Assembly (NCBI GenBank): GCA_964417925.1
Contig: CAYQJV010000003.1
Span: forward strand, 17,205 to 81,204
DNA length: 64,000 nucleotides
Direction of reading: 5' to 3'
From: CAYQJV01 sp964417925
GTDB lineage: Bacteria > Hydrothermota > Tepidihabitantia > B3-TA06 > CAYQJV01
In this document: piece after piece, positions 25,790-34,029 of the stretch
How positions within the stretch are numbered: the stretch's first letter is position 1
Layout: every line of letters begins with the position of its first letter
Position numbers and translations under genes: made by a program
The notes under the pieces: model-generated
Databases searched by the model: none
Told to the model about the DNA's origin: nothing
What the model saw: only the letters and a program-made list of their open reading frames with translations

Positions 25790-26142
25790 TGAATAGAAAG
25801 GAGAAAATAGTTCTGTATTTTCTTTGTGTTATTCTTCTTTTGGGAATTATAGGAGAGTATGTAAAAAAGTTAAAGGAGGAAAAAGAAATAGAAAGAATTA
25901 AATTATACATGGAAGAGAAAACCACAGAGGAAGATATCTTTCCTGTAGAGATTAATACCGCTTCTTTTGAAGAGTTGGTAAAGATTCCAGGAATAGGTCC
26001 AGTAATTGCAAACAGGATAATTGAAGAAAGGAGAAAAAAACCTTTTGAAAACATAAAGGAACTTTTGAGGGTAAAAGGAATAGGAAAGAAAAAGTTGAAT
26101 ATTATCAAAAATTATGTTATAATAAAAAAATGGGAAGAATAA
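25789..26142 (+). CDS. ComEA-like helix-hairpin-helix protein
   Basis: 117 aa. Residues 7-22 are an N-terminal membrane anchor (IVLYFLCVILLLGIIGEYV). A charged linker follows, then two helix-hairpin-helix motifs: INTASFEELVKIPGIGPVIANRIIEER (from ~residue 58) and FENIKELLRVKGIGKKKLNII. This is the ComEA DNA-binding module, used in uptake of DNA in competent bacteria, but short anchored HhH proteins also have unknown roles. The ATG overlaps the sprA stop (TGATG), and the gene overlaps ruvX by 13 nt. Confidence 0.85.
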   Translation: MNRKEKIVLYFLCVILLLGIIGEYVKKLKEEKEIERIKLYMEEKTTEEDIFPVEINTASFEELVKIPGIGPVIANRIIEERRKKPFENIKELLRVKGIGKKKLNIIKNYVIIKKWEE

Positions 26143-26516
26143 TGGCTGTTGATTATGGAGAGAAGAGGATAGGAATAGCAATAACCGATAAAGAGAAGAG
26201 AATAGCATTTCCAAAAGAAATTGTGAACAAGGAAAAAGCAACTGAGAGAATAAAAGAAATAGTTGAAAAAGAGGATGTGGAGGAGATAGTGTTTGGTTAT
26301 CCTATAAATCTTAAAGGTATGAAGACGCAAATAACGAAGAACGCAGAAAGGTTTTATGAAGAACTGAAAAAAGTAATTAAAATTCCGATTGTTCTGATGG
26401 ATGAAAGATTGACCTCTAAAATTGCAGAAAGATTCAGGAGTAAAAAAAGAGTTCCCTTAGATGATGTTGCAGCTTCTATTTTGCTTTCAGACTATCTGAG
26501 GAGGAGATATTCTTAA
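26130..26516 (+). CDS. ruvX: YqgF/RuvX family Holliday junction resolvase-like nuclease
   Basis: 128 aa, usual length. Members process pre-16S rRNA and have an RNase H-like fold. Seen: first acidic residue in MAVDYGEKRIGIAITD, Glu at the end of strand 4 in EEIVFGYPINLKG, and MDERLTSKIAERF with PLDDVAASILLSDYL at the C-terminus carrying the last Asp. Start at MGRIM by overlap with the HhH gene; ATG 26142 is an alternative. The ruvX-mltG neighbourhood is common in bacteria. Confidence 0.93.
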   Translation: MGRIMAVDYGEKRIGIAITDKEKRIAFPKEIVNKEKATERIKEIVEKEDVEEIVFGYPINLKGMKTQITKNAERFYEELKKVIKIPIVLMDERLTSKIAERFRSKKRVPLDDVAASILLSDYLRRRYS

Positions 26517-26526
26517 AGATTTAGTT

Positions 26527-27480
26527 TTGCTTACAGCTTTGTCTTTGTTTTTTATCTTTTATTTTGATGTATTTGAGAAAGAGGGAGAAGAAGAAATAAA
26601 AATAAGGATTGAAAAAAACCTTTCCGCAAAGAAAATAGCAAAATATCTTAAGCAAAAAGGAGTGATAAAAAGAGAACTACTATTCCTTGTTTTTGCAAAA
26701 ATAACAGGAAAAGAAGATGAAATAAAGGCAGGAGTTTATAGGCTGAAAAAAAATACAGCAGAGTTTAGGGTTTTATCTTGGGTTTCAAAGGGACGTTTTG
26801 AGGGAATAAGGGTGACAATACCAGAGGGATTAACAAGAGCTGAAATTGCTCATATTCTTTTTCAAAAAAACATTACAGATAGCATTGAATTTATTAGGAA
26901 AACAGAGGATAGAAAGTTACTTAGGAAATACAGAATCCCTTTCTCCTCCTTCGAAGGTTTTTTATTTCCCGATACCTACATATTTTTTGAAGACACTCCA
27001 GCAGAAAGAGTTATTTCAAAAATGGTTGAGAGATTTTTTGAAGTTTATGAGGAGATAGGAGGGAAGATGGAGAATTTAGATACTGTAGTTATTCTTGCAT
27101 CTATTGTAGAGAAAGAAGCATTCTTTGAAAGTGAGAAGCCAATAATTGCCTCTGTTTACTGGAATAGGCTTAAAAAACATATGCGTCTTGAAGCAGACGT
27201 TACCGTTCAATATGCTCTTGGAAAGCATAAGAAAAGACTTACATATGCTGATTTGAGGATAAACTCTCCTTATAATACATATCTTCATCCAGGACTTCCT
27301 CCTGGACCAATATGCTCTCCTGGAGAAAAATCTCTTGAAAGCGTGATAAATCCAGCAAGAACAGATTATCTGTATTTTGTTGCAAAGGGTGATGGAAGTC
27401 ATATTTTTTCAAAAACCTTAGCAGAACATGAAAGGAATAGAAAAAAATTAAGAAAAAAAAGGAGAAGATATGGAATATAA
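26527..27480 (+). CDS. mltG: Endolytic murein transglycosylase MltG
   Basis: About 317 aa. MltG cuts nascent glycan strands at the inner membrane and ends their elongation. Seen: N-terminal membrane anchor, LysM-like segment (IEKNLSAKKIAKYLKQKGVI), IPEGLTRAEIA, FEGFLFPDTYIF, catalytic Glu region ASIVEKEAFFESEKPIIASVYWNRL near residue 190, and YNTYLHPGLPPGPICSPG. Start is uncertain: TTG 26527 is the only standard codon, but the best ribosome site (GGAGGAG, 26500-26506) lies 20 nt upstream, so a rare start such as ATT 26509 is possible. This implies a peptidoglycan wall. Confidence 0.9.
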   Translation: MLTALSLFFIFYFDVFEKEGEEEIKIRIEKNLSAKKIAKYLKQKGVIKRELLFLVFAKITGKEDEIKAGVYRLKKNTAEFRVLSWVSKGRFEGIRVTIPEGLTRAEIAHILFQKNITDSIEFIRKTEDRKLLRKYRIPFSSFEGFLFPDTYIFFEDTPAERVISKMVERFFEVYEEIGGKMENLDTVVILASIVEKEAFFESEKPIIASVYWNRLKKHMRLEADVTVQYALGKHKKRLTYADLRINSPYNTYLHPGLPPGPICSPGEKSLESVINPARTDYLYFVAKGDGSHIFSKTLAEHERNRKKLRKKRRRYGI

Positions 27481-28543
27481 AATTCTTGTAATAAATCCTG
27501 GAGGGGGATCAACAAAAATAGCCTATTATGAAGATGAAAATGAGATAAGAAAGGAAACCATAAGGCATTCCCCAGAGGAACTTTCAAAGTTCCCCAATAC
27601 TCTTTCTCAGCTCCCATACAGGAAAAGGATGATAGAGGTAAAACTTGCTGAATGGGGGATAGAAATATCTTCCCTCTCTGCTGTGGTTGGAAGAGGTGCT
27701 CCTTTAAAACCCCTTGAAAGCGGAACATACATTGTTAATGATAAGATGGTTCAGGATATAAAAGAGGGAAGAGTTCAAGCAGATCACCCTTCAAATTTAG
27801 GGGCTTTACTTGCAAAGGAGTTTGCTGATCCATATGGCATTCCTGCATTTATTGTAGACCCTGTTTCTGTTGATGAGTTTATTCCTGAGTCAAGAATTTC
27901 AGGGTTACCTGAGATAGAAAGGAAGAGTCTTTCGCATGCGTTAAATATAAAGATGGTTGCAAGAAAGGCAGCAGAAGAAATGGGCAAAAAATATGAAGAA
28001 CTCAATATGGTAGTTGTTCACCTTGGGACTGGAATATCAGTGGGAGCACACAGGAAAGGTAAACAAATAGATGTAAACAATGCAAATGATGGAGGTCCTT
28101 TTTCTCCCCAAAGAACAGGTTCCCTTCCTGTTACTCAGCTTGTAAAGTTATGCTATTCGGGTAGATACACTGAAAAGCAGATGATAGAAAAGCTTACAAA
28201 GAAAGGAGGACTTTTAGCGTATCTTGGAACAGATGATATTTCCGAAGTTGAGAAAAGAATAGACAGTGGAGATGAGTATGCAAAGCTTATTTATTCGGCA
28301 ATGATAATACAGATTGCAAAGGAGATAGGCGCAATGTCTGCGGTTCTTGAGGGTGATGTTGATTGTATTGTAATTACAGGTGGTATGGCTCATTCTGAAA
28401 GGGTAGTTAATGAGATAAAAAAGAAAATAAAATTTATAACAAAAAAAATCTTTGTATACCCAGGGGAAAACGAACTTGAAGCACTTGCCCTTGGGGCTTT
28501 GAGAGTTCTAAGAAAAGAAGAGGAGGCAAAGAATTATGAGTGA
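27470..28543 (+). CDS. buk: Butyrate kinase / branched-chain carboxylic acid kinase
   Basis: 357 aa. It makes ATP from acyl phosphates (butyryl-, isobutyryl-, possibly aryl-acyl-). It is an ASKHA-fold enzyme related to acetate kinase. Seen: VINPGGGSTKIAYYED (phosphate 1), VVGRGAPLKPLESGTY, VVVHLGTGISVGAHRKGK (phosphate 2), NNANDGGPFSPQRTGSLP, and CIVITGGMAHS (adenosine). Ribosome site AAAAGGAGAAG. It is directly followed by iorAB; this suggests that acyl-CoA from 2-oxoacid oxidation is turned into acid plus ATP. No phosphotransacylase is in the window. Confidence 0.93.
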   Translation: MEYKILVINPGGGSTKIAYYEDENEIRKETIRHSPEELSKFPNTLSQLPYRKRMIEVKLAEWGIEISSLSAVVGRGAPLKPLESGTYIVNDKMVQDIKEGRVQADHPSNLGALLAKEFADPYGIPAFIVDPVSVDEFIPESRISGLPEIERKSLSHALNIKMVARKAAEEMGKKYEELNMVVVHLGTGISVGAHRKGKQIDVNNANDGGPFSPQRTGSLPVTQLVKLCYSGRYTEKQMIEKLTKKGGLLAYLGTDDISEVEKRIDSGDEYAKLIYSAMIIQIAKEIGAMSAVLEGDVDCIVITGGMAHSERVVNEIKKKIKFITKKIFVYPGENELEALALGALRVLRKEEEAKNYE

Positions 28544-30299
28544 AAATAAAAAAGCATTTCTTTCAGGTGATGAGGCAGTAGCAAGGGGAGCTTATGAAGC
28601 AGGAGTTAAAGTTGCTGCTGCCTATCCTGGAACACCAAGTACAGAGATTCTTGAAGCGATATCACAGTATAAAGATGTGATATACTGTGAATGGTCTACA
28701 AATGAGAAGGTAGCTCTTGAGGTGTGTATTGGAGCTTCAATGGCAGGCGCAAGAGCTTTGTATGCTTCAAAGCATGTGGGAGTTAATGTTGCAGCAGATC
28801 CCATGTTTTCTGCCGCCTATATAGGAGCCAGAGGTGGGCTTGTAATTGTTACAGCAGATGATCCAGGTCTCCATTCATCTCAGAATGAACAGGATAACAG
28901 ATTTTATGGGCTTTGTGCAAAAATACCTGTGCTTTCTCCTTCAGATTCTCAAGAGTGCAAAGATTTTACAAAACTTGCCTTTGAAATATCAGAACAGTTT
29001 GATATTCCAGTTATTGTAAGATTGACAACCAGAACTGCCCATGCAAAGGGAATAGTTACCCTTGAAGAAAGAAAGGAAGTAAGGACAAAAGGTTATAAAA
29101 AAGATATAAAGAAAAACTTGATACTTCCTGCTTTTGCTAAACTAAGGCATTACTCTCTTGAAGAAAGGCTTGAAAGATTGAGGAAATTCAGTAATGAAAT
29201 CTCTATAAACAGAATAGAAGAAGGTGAAGAAGATTTTGGAATAATTGCAGATGGGGTGGCATATTACTATGCCAAAGAGGTATTCCCTTCTGCATGGTTT
29301 TTGAAACTTGGAATGGTGTATCCTCTTCCGGATGAGCTTGTTAAGGAGTTCGCAAAGAAAGTGAAAAAAATATATGTGGTTGAAGAGGTTGACCCATTTA
29401 TAGAGCTACAGGTTAAAGCACTTGGGATAGAAGTGATTGGTAAAGAGGTTATCCCAAGGGTTGATGAGCTTTCTCCTGAAAAGGTGTATTTCGCCATTAA
29501 AGGTGAGGAACCAGAGAATGTTGAAATACCTGATATTCCAAAAAGACCTCCTGCTCTATGTCCAGGATGTGGGCACAGAACGGTTTTTCACATTCTTTCA
29601 AAGATGAAGGTGGTGATTACTGGAGATATTGGGTGTTACACTCTCGGAGCATTACCTCCACTTTCTGCTATGGATACATGTGTTGATATGGGAGCAGCAA
29701 TTACAGTTGGCCACGGTATTGAAAAGGTAATAAAGGATGTAGATGGTGAAAGGAAAGTAGTGGCAGTAATAGGAGATTCAACTTTTTTCCATTCGGGAAT
29801 AACAGGGCTTATTGATGTTGTGTACAACAAAGGAACATCTACCGTCATTATTCTTGATAACCGAATAACCGCAATGACAGGACATCAGGATCATCCAGGT
29901 ACAGGTAAAACTTTGATGGGCGAGAAGACAAAAGAGATAAAACTTGAAGATATATGTAAAGCCTGCGGGGTTGAGCATGTTTTTGTCGTTGATCCTTATG
30001 ACTATAATGCGACAAAGAAGGCAATTCAAGAAGCAGTGGCACTTGATGAACCTTCATGCGTTATTGTGAGAAGGCCATGTACTCTTTATGCAAGGCTCTT
30101 TTATCCTCCCTATGAGGTTGATAAAGATAAATGTATTGGTTGTAAAATATGTGTAACTCTTGGCTGTCCTGCAATATCTTTTGATTCAAAAGAAAAGAAG
30201 GCAGAGATAAATAAAATTCTATGCTCCGGATGTTCAATATGTGCTCAGCTCTGTCCTACAGATGCAATTTATCAGACAAAAGGAGGAAAAGATGCATAA
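28536..30299 (+). CDS. iorA: Indolepyruvate:ferredoxin oxidoreductase, alpha subunit
   Basis: 587 aa, full length. It oxidatively decarboxylates aryl 2-oxoacids from aromatic amino acids to aryl-acetyl-CoA, reducing ferredoxin. Seen: AAAYPGTPSTEILEAI near residue 28, the thiamine-diphosphate domain with CPGCGHRTVFHIL near 345 and GDIGCYTLG, and a C-terminal double [4Fe-4S] ferredoxin module: CIGCKICVTLGCP and CSGCSICAQLCP. ATG behind GAGGAGGCAAAG, overlapping buk by 8 nt. It requires the gamma/beta subunit encoded just downstream. It marks fermentative amino acid use under anoxia. Confidence 0.95.
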   Translation: MSENKKAFLSGDEAVARGAYEAGVKVAAAYPGTPSTEILEAISQYKDVIYCEWSTNEKVALEVCIGASMAGARALYASKHVGVNVAADPMFSAAYIGARGGLVIVTADDPGLHSSQNEQDNRFYGLCAKIPVLSPSDSQECKDFTKLAFEISEQFDIPVIVRLTTRTAHAKGIVTLEERKEVRTKGYKKDIKKNLILPAFAKLRHYSLEERLERLRKFSNEISINRIEEGEEDFGIIADGVAYYYAKEVFPSAWFLKLGMVYPLPDELVKEFAKKVKKIYVVEEVDPFIELQVKALGIEVIGKEVIPRVDELSPEKVYFAIKGEEPENVEIPDIPKRPPALCPGCGHRTVFHILSKMKVVITGDIGCYTLGALPPLSAMDTCVDMGAAITVGHGIEKVIKDVDGERKVVAVIGDSTFFHSGITGLIDVVYNKGTSTVIILDNRITAMTGHQDHPGTGKTLMGEKTKEIKLEDICKACGVEHVFVVDPYDYNATKKAIQEAVALDEPSCVIVRRPCTLYARLFYPPYEVDKDKCIGCKICVTLGCPAISFDSKEKKAEINKILCSGCSICAQLCPTDAIYQTKGGKDA

Positions 30300-30876
30300 A
30301 AATACAAGTATTTTAATTGTAGGTGTAGGAGGGCAAGGTATTTTAAGACTCTCCGATATTCTGTGTGAGGTAGCAATGGGGAAAGGTTATGATGTTAAGA
30401 AGAGCGAAGTTCATGGTATGGCACAACGTGGGGGAAGTGTAAGTTCTCATGTGAGATTTGGAGAAAGAGTATACTCTCCTTTAATCCCAAAAGGAAAGGC
30501 GAACTTTTTGGTTGCTTTGGAACAACTTGAAGCTTTGAGATTTATTGAGTATCTTGACAGAGAAAATGGCTATCTTTTCTATGATCCCCTTGCAATTCCC
30601 CCTCCAGAGGTGTATACTGGGGAAAGAGACTATCCTTTAGTTGAAAAAAAGTTATTTGAGTTTGCCAAAAATGTGGTGAAAGTTCCATGTTTTGAAAAGG
30701 CCCTTGAACTTGGGAATGTAAGGGTTCAGAATGTTGTGATGCTTGGGGTGCTTTCAAAATACTTGAAGATTGAAGATGAATACTATATACACGCAATAAA
30801 AAAGGTATTTAAGGAGAAGTTTTGGGAGCTTAACATAAAGGCGTTTGAGGAGGGAAAGAAACTTGCGGATAGATGA
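30292..30876 (+). CDS. iorB: Indolepyruvate:ferredoxin oxidoreductase, beta subunit
   Basis: 194 aa from ATG 30292, which follows AGGAGGAAA; a longer frame from 30241 would run 58 nt into iorA and has no ribosome site. Seen: VGVGGQGILRLSDILCEVA near the N-terminus and KKSEVHGMAQRGGSVSSHVRFG, the gamma-type 2-oxoacid oxidoreductase domain. It partners IorA. Overlaps iorA by 8 nt and recJ by 4 nt (ATGA). Confidence 0.94.
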   Translation: MHKNTSILIVGVGGQGILRLSDILCEVAMGKGYDVKKSEVHGMAQRGGSVSSHVRFGERVYSPLIPKGKANFLVALEQLEALRFIEYLDRENGYLFYDPLAIPPPEVYTGERDYPLVEKKLFEFAKNVVKVPCFEKALELGNVRVQNVVMLGVLSKYLKIEDEYYIHAIKKVFKEKFWELNIKAFEEGKKLADR

Positions 30877-32582
30877 AAAGAAGATGGGTATGTAAAGAGA
30901 TAGATAAAAAGGAAATAGAGGATATTCAGAAAGAGTTAGGAATTCCTTATCTTCCTGCTTTAATTTTGTATTCAAGAGGTTTAAAGGATAAAGAAAAGAT
31001 AGATATCTTTCTGCAAAAAAACTACTCCGTTCTGCTTGAACATCTACATTCTCCTTGGAAATTTTCAGATATGAAAAAAGCTGTGGCAAGACTTATTATT
31101 GCACGAGAAAAAAGAGAAAAAATACTTATTTACGGAGACTATGATGTAGATGGAATAACTGGAACTGCTTTACTTGTAAAGGTTTTAAGAAAACTTGGAT
31201 TTTATGTTGATTTCTATATTCCCCATAGATTAAAGGAAGGTTATGGATTGTCAATAGATGGAGTAAAGTTTGCAAAAGAAAACGGGTTTTCTCTTATCGT
31301 TACAAATGATTGTGGAATTACAGCAGTAAAGGAGGTGGAGTTTGCTAATGAGAATAAAATAGATGTAATAATTCTTGATCACCATGAACCAAAAGATACT
31401 TTACCTCCTGCATATGCAATTCTCAATCCAAAACTCGATAAAAACTATCCTTTTAGGGAACTTGCAGGAGTAGGTGTTGCTTTAAAACTTTTATATGCCT
31501 TGATCGAAACAACAGGTTATAATCCAAAGAGTGTTTATAATCATCTTGATATGGTTGCCCTTGGAACTATTGCAGATGTTGTTCCTCTTATTGATGAAAA
31601 CAGAATAATTGCAAAGGTTGGTCTTGCTCTTTTAAGGAAGGGGAGAAATGAAAATTTGAGAATTCTTTCTATGGTGGCAGGGATAAAGCCAAGCAACATA
31701 ACTCCTTATCATATTTCTTTTATTTTAGGACCAAGATTGAATGCCTCCGGAAGAATTTCAGATGCTGTCAAAGGAGTTGAACTATTAATAAGCAAATCAA
31801 AAGATGAAATAATAAGACTTGCCCAAGAACTTGAAAAACTCAACCGAAGAAGAAAAAATATTGAGGATGAGGTTTTAAGAGATGCAAGAATAAAGGTGGA
31901 AAGAAAGTTGAAAGAATCTGCAAGATATGTAATAGTACTTGGGAATGAAGGATGGCATGAAGGGGTTATTGGGATTGTTGCATCAAAAATTTCTGAAGAG
32001 TTTTACAGACCCGCAATTATACTTTCATTTAAGGAGGATGTAGCAAAAGGGTCTGCAAGAAGCATTCCAGATTTTTCAATATACGAAGCACTTAAATTCT
32101 GTGAGGAAGTTCTTCTATCTTTTGGAGGTCATGAAGGTGCAGCAGGAGTTTTACTTGAAAGAAATCTTGTAGATGAATTGGAAAGATTGCTTAACATCTA
32201 TGCGTCAAAACTTCCCAAAGAAATTTTTGTGCCAAAACTCAGGATAGATGCTTATGTTTCTTTAAAAGATGTAACAAAGGAAGCTTTTGACATTTTAAAA
32301 GATTTTTCTCCTTTTGGAGTTGGAAATCCAGAGCCGGTTTTTGCAATAAGGGGAGCAGAGGTGGTAGGCTATCCTAGGGTTATTAAAGAAAGACATCTAA
32401 AATTTACTGTAAGACAAGGAGACCACCATGTTCCTGCAATTCTTCCTGAGGGAGCAGAGCTTATAACAGAGATTGAAACAGGGAAAAAAGACCACCTTGA
32501 CATAGCCTTTAAAGTAACCGAAGATAATTTTTGGGGGAAAAACACCCTTATCCTGCAGGTTGAAGACATACGTTTAAGATAA
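30873..32582 (+). CDS. recJ: Single-stranded-DNA exonuclease RecJ
   Basis: 569 aa, normal length. It degrades 5' ssDNA ends in recombination and mismatch repair. Seen: DHH-family motifs YGDYDVDGITGTALL near residue 88, TNDCGIT, LDHHEPKDTLPPAYAILNPKL near 170, DMVALGTIADVVPL, and the DHHA1 part with GGHEGAAGVLL near 420, then the OB-fold region (FGVGNPEPVFAIRG). Overlaps iorB by 4 nt. The next reading frame (pgeF) has no ordinary start near the recJ stop. Confidence 0.95.
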   Translation: MKRRWVCKEIDKKEIEDIQKELGIPYLPALILYSRGLKDKEKIDIFLQKNYSVLLEHLHSPWKFSDMKKAVARLIIAREKREKILIYGDYDVDGITGTALLVKVLRKLGFYVDFYIPHRLKEGYGLSIDGVKFAKENGFSLIVTNDCGITAVKEVEFANENKIDVIILDHHEPKDTLPPAYAILNPKLDKNYPFRELAGVGVALKLLYALIETTGYNPKSVYNHLDMVALGTIADVVPLIDENRIIAKVGLALLRKGRNENLRILSMVAGIKPSNITPYHISFILGPRLNASGRISDAVKGVELLISKSKDEIIRLAQELEKLNRRRKNIEDEVLRDARIKVERKLKESARYVIVLGNEGWHEGVIGIVASKISEEFYRPAIILSFKEDVAKGSARSIPDFSIYEALKFCEEVLLSFGGHEGAAGVLLERNLVDELERLLNIYASKLPKEIFVPKLRIDAYVSLKDVTKEAFDILKDFSPFGVGNPEPVFAIRGAEVVGYPRVIKERHLKFTVRQGDHHVPAILPEGAELITEIETGKKDHLDIAFKVTEDNFWGKNTLILQVEDIRLR

Positions 32583-32644
32583 GCTATAAAAATATAGAAA
32601 TAAGATTTTACGGTAAAAAAGATGATGTTAAGTTATGTAAAGAT

Positions 32645-33190
32645 GTGTGTGAAAAAGTTGCAGAGATGAATCAGAAACATACCGCAATGGTTATAGATGT
32701 AAAGAGTGAAGGTATATATGAGGCAGATGGTTTAATAACAGATGAAAAGAATCTTGCTCTATGTGTAAGAGTTGCAGATTGCTATCCTGTTTTCCTTTTT
32801 TCCGAGGATGAGAAAATAAAAGGAGTCTTGCATGCTGGGTGGAGAGGGGTATACAGAGGAATTATTGAGAATGGAGTGAAACTTTTTAAAAAATTTACAC
32901 AAAAAAGGATTTTTTATGCTGTAGGTCCTGGGATATGTGGTAAATGTTATGAAGTGGGGAAAGAATTCCTTGATTATTTTAAAGATTATCCATATGTTTT
33001 TGAAAAAAAGAAAAACAAGTTATTTTTGCACCTTTTAAAGTTGATAGAGGAGAAGATGAAAAGGCTTGGGGTTGTTAGGTACAAGGTTTTAAAACTGTGT
33101 ACTTTTGAAAATAAAGATTTTTATTCTTCCAGAAGAGGCGATAGAGAAAAAAGAAATATCTGCGTGATACTTCACAAGAAGAGTGAGTAA
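32645..33190 (+). CDS. pgeF: Laccase-domain (YfiH/PgeF) family protein, unclear N-terminus
   Basis: 181 aa from GTG 32645; family members are usually ~240-260 aa and act on purine nucleosides or cell-wall precursors through a Zn site. Seen: Cys in VRVADCYPVFLF, His in VLHAGWRGVYRG, and GPGICGKCYEVG with the second Cys. The frame is open back to 32564 and the extra residues (ISYKNIEIRFYGKK...) look like family N-terminus, but it contains no ATG, GTG or TTG upstream of 32645, only ATA, ACG and similar codons. So either an unusual start near ATA 32579 or a truncated protein. Confidence 0.78.
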   Translation: MCEKVAEMNQKHTAMVIDVKSEGIYEADGLITDEKNLALCVRVADCYPVFLFSEDEKIKGVLHAGWRGVYRGIIENGVKLFKKFTQKRIFYAVGPGICGKCYEVGKEFLDYFKDYPYVFEKKKNKLFLHLLKLIEEKMKRLGVVRYKVLKLCTFENKDFYSSRRGDREKRNICVILHKKSE

Positions 33191-33282
33191 AGGTAAAGAA
33201 TGACGTTCAAATAATAAAGGTTATCAGTGATACATAAGGAAAATGGTGGTTCTGCAAATGTACTGTGATGTTCTGTGCTTCC
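33191..33282. other. Short intergenic stretch before the NYN promoter
   Basis: About 90 nt between the pgeF stop and the NYN gene's promoter, part of a 160-nt gap that is unusually long for this window. I see no hairpin with a T-run, no ORF and no repeat in it. Confidence 0.4.
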
Positions 33283-33310
33283 TTGACAGTAACCAATAAT
33301 AAGGTATAAT
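33283..33310 (+). promoter_or_regulatory. Consensus promoter of the NYN-domain operon
   Basis: TTGACA (33283-33288), 16 nt, TATAAT (33305-33310), both perfect. The leader is about 34 nt and carries TGGAGGT before ATG 33351. Confidence 0.85.
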
Positions 33311-33350
33311 TTTTTAACAAAAGTATTTAAATAGATGATGGAGGTAAAGA

Positions 33351-34004
33351 ATGCAGAGAAAACAACGTACATGTATAATTCCTGTTTTTCAAAGAATAGC
33401 AATTTTTATTGATGGATGGAACTTTAAATATGCCACATACGATGCTTTTGGAATTCAAGTTGATTATAAAAAATTACTTGATTTTTTCTCAAAAGATGCT
33501 ATTCTTATTCGTGCTTATTATTATACAGGTGAATGGGACGATACATCCATAGAGCATTATCTGAAGCTTACATCTCCTTCTGATCCTGAAGCCAAGAGGG
33601 CAGAACTTCTGCACCACAGAGAGGAACAGCAGAAGTTCTGGAGATTTTTAAGTAGAAATGGATACAGAGTGGTTAAGAAACCAATAAAAATAGTTAAAAA
33701 TGTACAGGGTGATGTACAACTCAAGGCAGATCTTGACCTTGAGATTGCAATTGATATGTTAAGTCTTGCTGATAAATGTGATAAAGAGATTCTCGTCTCA
33801 GGGGATGGGGATTTTACTCCTCTGGTATATGCAGTAGGAGAAAAAGGAGTTAGAGTTGCAGTAGTGAGTACTCAACATCCGGATGCGTACAAAAAGGCAA
33901 ATTATAGGGCTTCGGATGATTTACTTGATGCTGCGGATGAATTTATCCCTATTGAAAATATAAAAGATTTTATAAAAAGAGAAGATAAAAAAGAAATAAT
34001 TTGA
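33351..34004 (+). CDS. NYN-domain (LabA/DUF88-like) putative ribonuclease
   Basis: 217 aa. The NYN fold is a PIN-like metal-dependent RNase fold. Seen: first Asp in IAIFIDGWNFKYA near residue 20, LKADLDLEIAIDML near 125, and SGDGDFTPLVYAVGEKGVRVAVVS near 150, the full acidic set. The final region (ASDDLLDAADEFIPIENIK) is typical of the family. Its RNA target is unknown. It starts a new transcription unit under a consensus promoter and is followed 25 nt later by a barrel-protein gene with GGAGGT. Confidence 0.88.
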   Translation: MQRKQRTCIIPVFQRIAIFIDGWNFKYATYDAFGIQVDYKKLLDFFSKDAILIRAYYYTGEWDDTSIEHYLKLTSPSDPEAKRAELLHHREEQQKFWRFLSRNGYRVVKKPIKIVKNVQGDVQLKADLDLEIAIDMLSLADKCDKEILVSGDGDFTPLVYAVGEKGVRVAVVSTQHPDAYKKANYRASDDLLDAADEFIPIENIKDFIKREDKKEII

Positions 34005-34029
34005 AAAATTATAACAAAAAGGAGGTATT

